NCBI GenBank assembly: GCA_010279815.1
Contig: QEOQ01000226.1
Span: forward strand, 2,262,456 to 2,326,455
From: Brachionus plicatilis
Lineage: Eukaryota; Rotifera; Eurotatoria; Ploima; Brachionidae
Direction: 5' to 3'
DNA: 64,000 nt
The notes under the pieces: model-generated
Databases searched by the model: none
What the model was told of the DNA's origin: nothing
What the model saw: the letters and a program-made list of their open reading frames with translations, nothing else
Made by a program: the position numbers and the translations under genes
Shown: positions 38,101 to 50,155 of the stretch, piece by piece
Numbering within the stretch: the stretch's first letter is position 1
How the letters are laid out: each line of letters opens with the position of its first letter

Positions 38101-41100
38101 TTCATTTATCAATTTTTTTTATCATTTGTTAATTTTAAAAGTCCTATCAATCTGTTGGAATTATTTACTCTGCTAAAATAAAAAAATCCGCTCTAACAAT
38201 TCAAATACTTTTTTTTATGCAGATTAGATAAATTCATAGCGGAATATTTATTCAAAATCAAAAATTTTTGTTGTTAATGTTGACAAAAATTAATAAAAAT
38301 AAACATTTTAAAATCAACAACTAAATAGTTAGGGTAGATTTTTTATCTCTTAAAGAATCAGATTTAGTCAATTTGAATTTTTTTGTTGAGATTTTTTAAT
38401 GATTCTTTTGTTGAACATATCAAATGTCAGGTAAATTAGATTTATTTCACTGAACTCTAAGAATTTGAATAAAATTCAATTTTTGGGTTAATGGACAGTC
38501 TGTTAAAATCAGGCTTTTTTCTTAAAAAGATTGAAGATTAATCGCTTTTTTAAATAAAGTTCAAATATATCATTAAATAAAATATTTTTTTCTAAATCTG
38601 GTATCTGGTCAAGTATTAAATAGCATTTTTTTTTTCATTTTTGTAATTTAATCTCATTAAAAATAACTTTGTTTTAAAATTTAAAGCAACATTTTACGCT
38701 AATTTATACATAATTAAATTTTATGATCATTTTATTTGACTAATGCAGAATAAATTTTTTTTTAGGTCTAGAATTCCTTCTGTAAAAATATGTCTGCTGA
38801 TAAAACTTAATGTCACCCAAATAAAATATCCGCAAAAGCTCTATCATTTAATTTTTTATTTCGCATATACAAAATTATTTTAAAAATTTTATGTATAAAT
38901 TTCACGAGTTTACAATAGCATTAAAATTGACTTCAATTCTTTTTTAAATAAAATAAGAATTCAAAAAAATAAATGATTTTTTTGTCGGTCATATTTTATA
39001 TTTCAAATTAACAATTAGTTTTGAGATCGATTAAATTATTTTTATTAATTCATTTAAGCTGGCTAGATATCTAGCAAAAAAAAGTAAAATTGAAAATATT
39101 TTTAATATGATACAGACCGATTTAGTGAGCTTAATTAATTTTGTTACGTTAATTGAATTACCATTAAACATATAAAGTTAATGCTGGAAAATATTTAGAC
39201 CGGTACTTCAAATTCTATTTTCAAAGGAATGAATAATCAAAAATTCTTTTTATTAGTTACGTCACAAAAATATCTTAGGTTTTTTTTTGAAGTGCTGAAA
39301 TTATAATATAAATCAATTAAAAGCAAAACTTATTTACAAACATAAATTTGTTTAATTCACGTAGCTTTGAAAAAATTCAAGTGAATTAGTAAGAAGCTTT
39401 AAAGAATCAAAAAAACATTTTAAAGTACAAATAATAAATTTCTTACGTCTTAAAAAAGAATCAATGCATACGAATTTTTGAAAAAAAAGAAAACATCCTT
39501 TTGTAAATAAACAAAAAAAATTTTAAATGATGCTAAAAGTTAAATAAAAGCTTAAAAAGAACTCTGCGTCAAAAAAATTAATGAATATATTTAAAAAAGC
39601 CTCAGTCTTAAAAAGCTAAAAATTTCAATAAAAAAATTTAAAATTGATTATCTGAATTTTAACTAAAAACAATAGCTTTCATAAATTTTAAATATTGTTC
39701 TAAATAAATTTTTTAATTCATTAGACCTTTTGGTTGCTGTTTGATCACCTAAAACTTTCAAACAAATTCAAAAACCATCATTTTGAAATCAAAATTTCTG
39801 GTAATATTAAATTGTAAAAATCCACTAATTTCGAAAATGAGCTTAATTTTGCTAATTATTTTGATTTAAAATTTGAATTTAGAATCAAATTTCTTCTAGT
39901 CAAAAATTGATTGCTTTTAAATGTTTTAAATAAATGATTTTTTTTAAACTAAATTCGAAATGATTTGAATGTTTTTGATTAATTTGATATAATTAGTATT
40001 TAAAACTTTATTTTTTAATGTGTGTAAAAGAAAGTAAAAGAAATAAAAAAATTAAATAATATAAAAGAATGTTCAATTAATCATATTTTAAAATATTATC
40101 CAACGGTGGTCCAAGAATTAGAAAAGACAATTATTTGGAAATCTAATTTATCGTGCAACAAATTCTCGAAAATATTTAACTACTATTACAGATAAATAAA
40201 TATTGAAGATTTGTATTCCAAGGAATCTGGAAAAATATTTAATTTTCAATCGTTTACTTTTCAAATAATAAAAAAGTAAAATCTTTAAAACTTGATTTTT
40301 GTTAAAAATTTTTTAAACAAATCAAAATTTGCTTGTTTTGTAGCCTTAAAAAAAGGTCAAAAATAGATAATAAAAAACGTCAATAAAAGGGTTTTTTAAT
40401 AAAAATAAGATTGTATTATAAAGTCTATTTTCATAAAAAATTTCCAATTTATTTATTTGATTAATTTTAAAATGATTAAAAATAGCGATTTTTTGTAAAT
40501 TTTTAAAATGATTTTTTTAGATTTTTCAGATATTTTAAAAATTAAAAATTTTAAAAATTTTAAATTCTGATATTGAATTTGAATTCAAAAAATGAAAAAA
40601 TAAAATCAATTTATTTCAAATATTTTTATGAATTACAAACTTTTAATTCTTCCATATTTCCTCGAATAAAAGAAAGATTCGATTATATGAGTAGAATTTC
40701 TCATTTTATTTCTTCTGAAAAAACTATTGCGTCAAAAGTCTTCTAAATCAGCGCATATTTTACACTGTTTTAAAGTATTAATTTTGAAGAGGTTTAAAAT
40801 ACTTTGAATGCATTGAGCGGAAAATATTCTGTTACTATCTGTTTCATTTGAAGCACAAGTTTTATAGCAAAAATTGTCTCATTTTTAGTTTTTTTATTGA
40901 ATTTTTAAATGTCAACTCTTTATTAAATAAAAAAAAAATCTTAATAGATGCTATTAAAACTGATTTTTTAATAATTATCGTGTTCAATAATTTGAAATTT
41001 TGAATTTAAGTTATCATTTAATTTATTGACTAAAGACTTTAATTTAATTTTGTAGCAAAAAATATTACAAAATATATTTTATCTAATTGTAAAACAGTTT

Positions 41101-42164
41101 TATTTTAATTAAATTTTAATACTTAGAAGGTTAGATCGAATATTGAAAGATACAGCACTAAGCGTTCAGTTTTTTAATATTTTTTTTGTCTTAATAAATT
41201 TTTTTTTTAATAATAAATCATATTTTACAATGCAAAATTTTTCACTTCTAATAATTAAAATAATCTAGATCAAAAGACTGTTTTTGAAGACTATGCGGAT
41301 TTACCGAGAAAACGATAAATGCCAAGAAAGTCAACTGCTAAAAAATAGAAGATTTTTATTCCATTCCTTTCTTATTTTTTTTAGCTTTATCATACGAATT
41401 TGTAATTATATCATTTAAATAAATATTTTTAACATTTGAATTTATTTATTTTGTCTTTAAAATAGAGTTTATTTTGATTTAATTTATTTATAAACCTGTA
41501 CCTTTAGATTAAAAAAAATAGAGAAGAATGCGATAAAATCTTAAAAAATAAAAAAATTTAAATTAAATGCTAAGGAAATTATTTTTATTATTCTGGTCCA
41601 AAATTATTGACAAGTTAGTTCAATTTCTAAAATTGTGAGTCGAAAAAGTTTTTTATCACCAGCAAAAAGTTAACCCCTTAAAAATGAGAAAAGCATAACA
41701 AAAATAAATCAATTAAAATATCAATGGAAAAAATTAAGCGCCTTAAAATTTTGTTTCTATAGCTAATAGAGAAATAATTTTGTTGTTTGTTAAATTCGAA
41801 GCAAATTCGACAGCTTTTGTTACCATGACATTATCCACAGATTTCTGATTTCTTATTTTTAATTTACCAAGACTAATGTTTAATCAAAAATCAAGAATAT
41901 TCAAGTGCTTTTGTTTGACATATTGATGATGGCCGGGGCGGAACAAATGCCACCTAGTCATCCCAAGCGATTTTTTTTTCCAGGACCCCAAATTAGTAAC
42001 ACTTTAAAAAATTATTTTTATTTCCTTAACTATTTCGTGATTTTCAGCAATAGGCATCCAAAATTTAAAAAAAAATTAAGCAGTTTTAAAATTTATAATT
42101 AAACAAAAAATACAAATAAGTCACAAAAAATCATCAGAACAAAAATAGAAAAATTTTAAACAAA
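32171..42164. other. Gene desert, right part
   Basis: About 10 kb of AT-rich DNA. Short frames at 35740-35943 (-) and 37566-37757 (+) lack recognisable features. A GC-richer patch at 41917-41995 stands out (plus frame around DILMMAGAEQMPPSHPKRF) but has no splice context and was not identified. Confidence 0.45.
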
Positions 42165-42950
42165 CTAGTTACAAATTTTACGAATCAGTCTCTTTTCATT
42201 CTTGGCACGAATTGTTCTTCGTCGCTCATTTCTCTTCATTTTTTCAATAATGTTATTCGAATTGACAAAAGTGTACTTGTATCCATCCACTTCGGCATAA
42301 TCTTCATCAATGTCATCCTCTGTGTCCAGAACATTGTTGCACAAATTCATCCTCAGCTCCTCATAGGCCTTTCTAAGCCGATACTTTACCAAATAAAAAA
42401 ACCTTCTACCATATTGTTTGTAATCGCCTTCCAAGCTTTGCGCCTCTTTCTGCAGCTTGCTCAAATAAAAGTTTACATTTGACAAAAAGCTGATTGCAGG
42501 GTTGGATTTTTGCAGATGAAATTGGACCTTTTGGTCAAATGGCTTTTCTCTGGTGCGCACAAAATTTCTCTCGCGGCCTATGGCCGAAATTCTGCTAGCC
42601 ACATTTTTGTTCAGTCTGTGCACAAAAGTCGGGTTCTTGAGGCTAATCTTAAGGCTGTCCTTGGGCTCCACAGTTCTGTTCACCTTCAAGTGCTTGATGA
42701 TGGAGTTGTTCAAGCGGTAGACCTTGATGCGCGGTCTGGGCAGCGAGGCCGGCTTGGCCAAGCGCCGCGAGTTCTCCACTCGGCTCAAGTAGTGGGGCCG
42801 CATGCCAGACTGATTGATCGAGTGATTAAACGCGCTCAGCTGCTTTGTCTCGATCGCTCTAGCATTGCTGTGTTTGTATAAGAAATTGGTGTAATTTACG
42901 CAATAGATAACATCGATAAGAAACAAGGCGGCAAAACATTTACTTATCAT
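42165..42950 (-). CDS. Secreted basic protein of unknown function
   Basis: An unrecognised single-exon gene of 261 residues. Residues 1-18 (MISKCFAALFLIDVIYCV) look like a signal peptide. The mature part is strongly basic with many Arg, Lys and Asn residues. It contains several dibasic sites (SRR near residue 62, GRR, and ERRR near the C-terminus), N-x-S/T sequons, one acidic cluster (DTEDDIDEDYAEVDG, about 211-225) and few cysteines. No domain was recognised. Possible classes are a prohormone-like precursor or an extracellular matrix protein, but neither is demonstrated. The middle of the frame (about 42650-42850) is clearly GC-richer than the flanks, which supports a true coding region. It is divergently arranged with the gene starting at 43358. 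Confidence 0.65.
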   Translation of the reverse strand: MISKCFAALFLIDVIYCVNYTNFLYKHSNARAIETKQLSAFNHSINQSGMRPHYLSRVENSRRLAKPASLPRPRIKVYRLNNSIIKHLKVNRTVEPKDSLKISLKNPTFVHRLNKNVASRISAIGRERNFVRTREKPFDQKVQFHLQKSNPAISFLSNVNFYLSKLQKEAQSLEGDYKQYGRRFFYLVKYRLRKAYEELRMNLCNNVLDTEDDIDEDYAEVDGYKYTFVNSNNIIEKMKRNERRRTIRAKNEKRLIRKICN

Positions 42951-43357
42951 TTTCTAAAATTTTTCGACTAAGATAAAATAAAAATAAAATTTAAGTTTTT
43001 TTATAGCCGATAATAGTTAGACTTTAAAGTTCAAGAGGTTATAAATTTTTCAAGCCTAATAGTGTTTGTTGGTAAAGATGTAATATGAGCCAAGTCATGC
43101 GTGCCAAATGCAAAACAATAATAAAAACATATTTTATTTATGATAAAACTTTATGAAAACAAAATGCGATTAATTTCTAGGGCTTTACTATTTGCTGAAT
43201 TGTTTCTTTTTTTTTTCTTATTCTTTTTTTTGCTTAAATATGAGAAATATTTCCGTGAACAAGTGTTTGAGAAATTAAATAAATGACTCGGAATTAATCT
43301 TATTAAGATGTTTTTATATATTTTTTTTGTTCTAGTAGTTTATTTTTAGAAGATTAA
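42951..43357. promoter_or_regulatory. Shared spacer between divergent genes
   Basis: A 407-bp AT-rich spacer separates the start codons of two head-to-head genes and must hold both promoters. No specific motif is convincing. Confidence 0.35.
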
Positions 43358-43806
43358 ATGTCTCAAACAGATAAACTCAAACTGGCCAGATGGCGGCAAG
43401 TCAGCAAAAATCCGGTACAAAATTAATTTTTATTTGTTTTAATCAAAAAAAGACAAATCCAACTGTTTATTTTTTTATAATTTTTATTTTTTTTGTTGAT
43501 CGCCAGGAATTCGAAGATCCGACTGATCCGTTCTTGTCAAATAGGCGCAGATACAATGTGGAGTTGAATCGCTACTTGAGCAATGTAAATCTCAATTACA
43601 TGCCTCCGATGCCCAGGCCGGTCTACAAAAATTCCAGTCAAATTCGCCTCAGCACCAACCGGGACACTGACATCAGGAACAATATTTTCAGGAATCACTC
43701 GAATCGGAATTTGTGCGATAATAAAAATTCACTATCGTTGACTAATTCGACTAATTTAAATCAAATGAATGTCACACAATCGGTGAATTTTAGTGAAAAA
43801 AATTAG
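43358..43806 (+). CDS. Small Asn/Arg-rich protein of unknown function
   Basis: A two-exon model: 43358-43414 and 43507-43806, with a 92-bp intron from GTACAA to a T-rich tract and CAG. It gives 118 residues beginning MSQTDKLKLARWRQVSKNP, then EFEDPTDPFLSNRRRYNVEL, then RYLSNVNLNYMPPMPRPVYK and an Asn/Ser-rich tail. There is no signal peptide or membrane segment, and no family was recognised. Reading straight through from an ATG at 43390 instead would translate the intron into a hydrophobic AT-driven stretch, which is less plausible. The compact first exon and the proline-containing conserved-looking core suggest a real gene. Confidence 0.55.
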
Positions 43807-44836
43807 AACTGACAAATACACAATAAAATTTTGGTTTAATTGAATTTTTATTTAATTTTTGCTTATCAAATATTGATTTGGCTATTTTATCCTTTCAAAG
43901 CTTTTCTATGTGACTGAAATAATTGCTTTTGGTCATTAGGCCATTCGATAGGTATTTTAAATATTGAATATCTGAATTGTCCAAGCCAGAACGTGATCAC
44001 TTTTACACCTGGAGCTCAATTTGATTATTTTCAATTTTTATTTTATTATTTTTATTTTATTTTATTCATAATTAAAAAAAATTTCTCGAGTCAAATTTTT
44101 GTATGGTTCAAATGGGAATACTAGTCTAAAAAGAGAGCTTGTTAAAAATAATTTGCTCTTTCTATTAAAATAAAAAGAGCGCTCTCTTTAAATATTTAAA
44201 AATAAACAAATATGTTTTAGCTTTATAATATAATCAAATAGAAGCCAAATTGAAATAATAAACTTACTTCCGATCAAGATCTTACATTTAATTTCATTTT
44301 TATGTTAAAAAAAGCTTTTATTCAATTTAAAAATTATTTTATCGGGACAAGTCAAATTTGTGACCCTCTGGACATGTAATTTAGCTAACTTGCTTTTGAA
44401 GGGAAATTTTATGATCAAAAAACACTATCTTAGTATCTTGATCTGCATTTTTTTAATTAGTTAAGTATTTTATGGTTATTTTTTTTGGAATATAGAATAA
44501 AGCTCATATTAAATAATACCACTTTGATTGATAAGATTCTTGATTAAATTTTTCTTACATGATAAAATGTGTGTAAAATTGAAAAATTAATAATTTTTTT
44601 TATACTATTTCAAAAAAAATACAAATATAGTTAAAACAAGATGAATGGTAAAAATCTGATGTTATTAAATTAATTAGTCCAGTAAAAGATTGAAAAAATT
44701 TTTAAAAGAATTTTAAATTTAAGAATTGAAAGAAAATTCTAATTTAAATTTGTTTAATTTTTTTTTGAAGGAACAATTTTCTGGCCAAATTGTTATTTTA
44801 GTAAAACACTTTGTTTATTCATTTAATTAACTATTA
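43807..44836. other. AT-rich intergenic DNA
   Basis: No gene or repeat was recognised up to the transposon boundary. Confidence 0.5.
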
Positions 44837-46130
44837 CAGCGGTTCTAATAAAAACGTAACGCCAAAAAAGACGGGTTCAAAAACCGTCCGTACAGTCCGG
44901 CCGTCCCGACCGTTCAACGGTAACCGACCGTCCGAACAACGGTGACCGTCCGAACAACGGTGACCGTCCGAACAACGGTGNNNNNNNNNNNNNNNNNNNN
45001 NNNNNNNNNNNNNNNNNNNNNNNNNNNNNNNNNNNNNNNNNNNNNNNNNNNNNNNNNNNNNNNNNNNNNNNNNNNNNNNNNNNNNNNNNNNNNNNNNNNN
45101 NNNNNNNNNNNNNNNNNNNNNNNNNNNNNNNNNNNNNNNNNNNNNNNNNNNNNNNNNNNNNNNNNNNNNNNNNNNNNNNNNNNNNNNNNNNNNNNNNNNN
45201 NNNNNNNNNNNNNNNNNNNNNNNNNNNNNNNNNNNNNNNNNNNNNNNNNNNNNNNNNNNNNNNNNNNNNNNNNNNNNNNNNNNNNNNNNNNNNNNNNNNN
45301 NNNNNNNNNNNNNNNNNNNNNNNNNNNNNNNNNNNNNNNNNNNNNNNNNNNNNNNNNNNNNNNNNNNNNNNNNNNNNNNNNNNNNNNNNNNNNNNNNNNN
45401 NNNNNNNNNNNNNNNNNNNNNNNNNNNNNNNNNNNNNNNNNNNNNNNNNNNNNNNNNNNNNNNNNNNNNNNNNNNNNNNNNNNNNNNNNNNNNNNNNNNN
45501 NNNNNNNNNNNNNNNNNNNNNNNNNNNNNNNNNNNNNNNNNNNNNNNNNNNNNNNNNNNNNNNNNNNNNNNNNNNNNNNNNNNNNNNNNNNNNNNNNNNN
45601 NNNNNNNNNNNNNNNNNNNNNNNNNNNNNNNNNNNNNNNNNNNNNNNNNNNNNNNNNNNNNNNNNNNNNNNNNNNNNNNNNNNNNNNNNNNNNNNNNNNN
45701 NNNNNNNNNNNNNNNNNNNNNNNNNNNNNNNNNNNNNNNNNNNNNNNNNNNNNNNNNNNNNNNNNNNNNNNNNNNNNNNNNNNNNNNNNNNNNNNNNNNN
45801 NNNNNNNNNNNNNNNNNNNNNNNNNNNNNNNNNNNNNNNNNNNNNNNNNNNNNNNNNNNNNNNNNNNNNNNNNNNNNNNNNNNNNNNNNNNNNNNNNNNN
45901 NNNNNNNNNNNNNNNNNNNNNNNNNNNNNNNNNNGTCGGACGGCTATGTCGGACGGCTATGTCGGACGGCTAGGTCGGTCGGACAGTTCAGTCGGTCGGT
46001 CGGTCGGCTTGGTCGGACGGTCACCGTTGTTCGGACGGTCGGTTACCGTTGATCGGACGGCACCAGTCTCCATTTTGATCGGTTGACGGACGGTCGGTCG
46101 GTGAGCGTTACGTTTTTATTAGAACCGCTG
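44837..46130. mobile_element. TA-flanked TIR DNA transposon with GC-rich internal repeats
   Basis: Perfect 26-bp terminal inverted repeats begin CAGCGGTTCTAATAAAAACG at 44837-44862 and are inverted at 46105-46130. Both ends are flanked by TA (44835-44836 and 46131-46132), a target duplication typical of the Tc1/mariner and related superfamilies. Inside each TIR lies GC-rich DNA made of short repeats. On the left an 18-bp unit (GACCGTCCGAACAACGGT) repeats in tandem. On the right are three copies of GTCGGACGGCTAT-like units and an inverted version of the left unit. The middle 954 bp is unknown. No transposase is visible in the sequenced parts. Confidence 0.85.
44981..45934. other. Assembly gap
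   Basis: A run of 954 undetermined bases inside the transposon. The gap begins and ends in short GC-rich tandem repeats, which probably broke the assembly. Its true length is uncertain, and any frame spanning it is an artefact. Confidence 0.99.
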
Positions 46131-47804
46131 TATGTTTAATTGGATAAAAATTAGATCAATTGGGTGAAAAATTTATCAACCCAATTTTGCATTAAAAGGT
46201 TAAGCTTTAAGTTTCAATTTATTTACTTTAGGAATAATTTATTGAAGAATTCTTTTCATAACAGATGCACAAATCTAGAGCCTTGATATAAGATTGATTC
46301 ACTTAATAATATTTATTGTTAAAAATAACCATAAAATTTTTAAAAATATATTATTTATTTTATTTTATTTTTTCATCGCTAAATTTTAATTAAAATCAAA
46401 TTGAATTATGTTCGAGTGAAGTGCATTTTGCTGAGATTTTGCAAGTCTTTAGCGGACTTTGACAGTTGACGCAACTTTGTAAGTTGCGTTAACAGAACTA
46501 CTTTTGAACTTTTAGAAAAAAAATGTTTTGATTTTTAAATGTTGTCTTGTTCTTTTGTAATAAATTTCACAAAAGACTTTTTTCTTATGGTTTAAAGATT
46601 CATAACTATTAAAAAAAAATATAGTCATCAAATCTAGATAATCCGAGATTTCCTTTTCATTTCAATTAAACTTGCGTAATTACTCAAAACAAAAAATTTT
46701 GAAATTTCGATAAATTTTAACAATAAATATTTTCATGTTTATCAGATTTATTGCAAAACCCTAAAATTTAGAATATTAAAATTTTTGAAATATTTTACAC
46801 TAAATGACTAAATTTAAATTAAATAAAATTTTCTAAATGTTTTAAAAAAAATGACATTAAATTACAAATTTAATGATTGGAATATTTTAAAAAATCAATA
46901 TCTTCCATTAAATAGAGAATATTAATTACTTAAAAATGGACATAAAAAACTTTTTTTGTGATGGTTAATGTATATCTGTATCTAGCTGAGATATATAAAA
47001 AATATAAAATATAGTATAAAATATATATAAATATATATCTATTTTCTTTATTAAATCTGAATAAGTTAGTTTTTGATTGTCTCTTAGTTTACAGGCTGAT
47101 AAATCATATTTTCAAGTATTTTACTCAAGTTTGTCTTTTATCGTCACCTTGGTGCTAAACCATAAAATTATAACTAAAACTTTACTCTAAATGAAAACAG
47201 AGTCAGATTTTTTAGATAATCAACAAGATTACAAAAACTATTGATCTAGTCTAGTTTATAATCTGATAATATTTACCATTTAACAAACTTTGCTGTAAAA
47301 AGTGTTTGTTAACATGGAATCGAGTAAGTGACAGTTTGAATCAGTCTCAAAAATCATTTGACGCTTTACCCATTGAACTCAATTCAACTAAAGGATGTAG
47401 CCTAATTAAAACTTCATATGTAAAAAGAAAAAATTCATAATAAAATCTGATCAATTTTTTTTGTAAATTTTTTATTTCATTTAAAAAAATATTATTAATA
47501 GAAAAAATAATTTAATAATGGTATGAAATCAAGAAAAGCTAAAAAAATAATAAAAATTTGTAAATCAAAATAAAATTCAAAAAATTTTTTAACCAACATT
47601 AATGTTTTTTTTATCACAAAAATGTGACAGCTGGTGGCTTGAAAGAAAAATTCCAAAAATTCAATTTGAATTTTTTTTCTAAATATAAACAACTTAATGA
47701 CAATTAATTAATTTTTTTTAAAGTTTTTAATTGAAGCTTCACTATCTTAGAAAAAACTATGAAAAAAAAATGCACTAGAATACTGAAAATAATCAAAAAA
47801 CTCT
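46131..47804. other. Intergenic DNA with a small hairpin
   Basis: No gene was recognised. A 13-bp near-perfect hairpin lies at 46465-46493 (GTTGACGCAACTT, loop TGT, complement with one mismatch). Confidence 0.5.
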
Positions 47805-50155
47805 TTATAATTTGGCAAAAAATTTGCTCGGATCTTGTTCTTCTGGGACAGACCAGAATTCCAATTCAGCTAATTGGTCATCAACTTTGCTACTTACAGG
47901 CACGCCGAACATCTCAAAATGAGGCTTTATATTTCGGGAAACTATTTGCGAATATCTCACAACCCACTGATCTATTTTATCTTGCTCTGATCTTGGTAAA
48001 TTGGTGCGCTGTTCAATATCCAACTCATAATTTTTCATAAAAGTATACATTGCTTCCCAACCAAAATATTTGATCAGCTGTGCAAAAAGCATCAGCGCCA
48101 TTCCGCAATTATTTTTAAAATCATCAAATGTCGGCTCTTTAGAAAAGTATTTTTTAAAGCAACCCATTTGATCCCGAGGCCATTTTTGATCCAATATGTC
48201 CTGACCGATCACTTTGTAAGTCGCATGAAGTGAGAAAATATTCACTGTCACCTCGACAGTTCCCTCAAAAGTCCACTGATTTCTTTGCATATTATGACCT
48301 TTTTTCACAAAATTTATTCTTGATCAAATTTTAATTTTTTTACCTAATTCATGAAATAGGCCCCAATTTCCATTTTCGGACAATTTTTCCAAATCAAAAA
48401 TGCATTCATCATGTTCTTTCTGGCAGCAATCAAGATGCGTAACAATTGGATAGCCGGAATGCATATAACCAGCAGATGGTTGTCTATCATTTACAACTCT
48501 TTCGCGTCTAAAATCTCTTACATTTGTTCCTCTACATTGATGATGGGTGGCAACAATTGTGTCCCAAAATTTGACTATATCACTCGGATTTTCAATATGT
48601 CTAACACAACAAGATGGTGCAGTAAAAATTATATTCTCTCCAGCAAGTTCAGCCCTAGTATTTTTAATTTTTAAAAAAGTTTTAAAATAAAAGCCGATTT
48701 TTACCATAAACCAGGAGCATTTTTTCTATCTTGCCAATTTTCTATTGTCTCAGTCTTAGTCAAATCAAAATATGGTGACTCGACCACATTGCTTAAATTT
48801 ACTTTAATGGATGCTGGATGAGAGCTCTCAAAATAAATAAGTCCTCCGAACGGTGAAGACAAAGTCAAGTCATTGGTAAGCTTGTTGGTCAAAGTCACAC
48901 TAGGCCACCTGGACAAAAAATCACAATTTTCCAAATTGTCTGAATGAGCACCTATTCTTATCAACCAGCCATTTACATTTCCATCAATTTTAGCCTTGAG
49001 AGTTACGCCTGCTGGCAAATAGTACCCAGTTGAGACCCACTCGCTAAATTCGCTTTCAATTTCCAGGTCAACATTTTCCAACAATTCAGGCATTTCTTCA
49101 AAATCACCTGGAAAATCTTCGACATTAGGTGCTTTTTGTTCTCCTATACAAATCAAACATTTTCCTATCAAGTTAACAGTTGCCTTTTCTTCAGAATTTT
49201 CGATAGGTTTATTCGCACATGGAACAACCATAGATACATTTTCTTTGATTAATTTTTGAAAATTACAAATTTTTTCCTTATCAAGAACGCATTCCTTGAC
49301 AACAGTGTCAATTCCTTTTTCAATTGTGCTACAATATTTAACCAACTTTTGAGGATTTTGTGTCACTCGGTCAAAAGCGTAATCAAAATGTGAATGCTTG
49401 GCCCTATTTTGACAAATCTTTACCTCATTAGGTAAATTTAAACACTCTGTTGTAAATATAATTCCGAAGTGTTCTTTAAGGAAACAAAACATTTTCATAT
49501 CGTTGAGTGTTTTTTTGGGATTTAACTGTAAATAGCCCCATGGTGTTGAGGAACAAATTAATCCACCTTTAATTAATATTTTTAAATAAATTTTTTAGAT
49601 GAATTTTTTAAATAAATTTTTTAAATAAATTTTTTAAATAAATTTTTTAAATAAATTTTTTAGATAAATTTTTAAAATAAATTTTTTAGATAAATTTTTT
49701 AAATAAATTTTTTAGATAAATTTTTTATTTAAAAAAAAGCTACCTCCAATTCTAAGCCAGTTGAGAAGATTTTTTTCATCAGTTTCAGTAGGATTGAAGT
49801 CGTGGCTCCATGTTATTAATTTATATTCTCTAAAAGGCCGAGATCTACGAGCAGCGTCTTTAAAATTGACAATGTCCGCGGAGTTGATGTTTTCGCCTAT
49901 AAGCCATAATTTCATATTTCGATTAAATTTACTCTTCAATTCTGAATCATCTTGATAAAGCCAGTTTAAGTAGCAATCATGAGCGGTGACCAAAATTCGA
50001 CCTTTTCCAAATTGAGCAGCAGCAATAAAGACTTCGCCTGGATTGTCTCCTGTTAAAACTGCCTGCGATTCACCTGTGACAACAATACTGCCTGGATAAT
50101 TAGGCGTTGGAATTTTTTCCAAATTTTTTAAAATTTCTTTGTCAAAATATCGCAT
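47805..50155 (-). CDS. TCAF-like protein with M60 (gluzincin) peptidase domain
   Basis: A predicted 692-residue homologue of TRPM8 channel-associated factors (TCAF/FAM115). Minus-strand exons are 50155-49744, 49566-48705, 48654-48344 and 48298-47805 (2079 nt, frame open). The N-terminus (GSIVVTGESQAVL, then VFIAAAQFGKGRILVTAHDCYL) matches the TCAF N-terminal domain. Exon 2 restores TPWGYLQLNPKKTL. The C-terminal half is the M60 domain, with APGLWAELAGENIIFTAPS and then GNWGLFHELGHNMQ. The zinc motif H526-E-L-G-H530 is rebuilt across intron 3, and a downstream Glu (probably E544 in VEVTVN, alternatively E540) completes HExxHx(8-28)E. Vertebrate TCAFs regulate TRPM8 trafficking. Whether this protein does so, or is an active peptidase, is not known. 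No signal peptide is visible. Intron 1 holds a 13-bp tandem repeat. Confidence 0.88.
49590..49735. repeat. 13-bp tandem repeat in TCAF-like intron 1
   Basis: About 10-11 tandem copies of a 13-bp unit, AAATAAATTTTTT, with variants containing AGAT or one T fewer. The array fills most of the 177-bp first intron (49567-49743), about three times longer than the gene's other introns (45-50 bp). Confidence 0.8.

Noticed and set aside
42510..42881. 123-codon plus-strand frame
   Set aside because: It overlaps the GC-richer part of the minus-strand secreted-protein gene. That gene has the signal peptide and the longer frame, so this one is treated as a shadow, though less certainly than the others.
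43390..43806. Intronless 138-residue version of the small Asn-rich protein
   Set aside because: It would translate a T-rich 92-bp stretch bounded by clear GT and CAG signals. The two-exon model gives a better protein start.
44942..45973. Long open frame of 343 codons
   Set aside because: It consists almost wholly of undetermined bases of the assembly gap, and its ends are transposon repeats.
44900..46080. CRISPR-like array of short repeats
   Set aside because: The repeats are tandem without unique spacers, lie inside a TIR transposon, and the genome is eukaryotic.
49761..49955. Plus-strand frame opposite the first TCAF exon
   Set aside because: It is an antisense shadow of the well-supported TCAF N-terminal exon.
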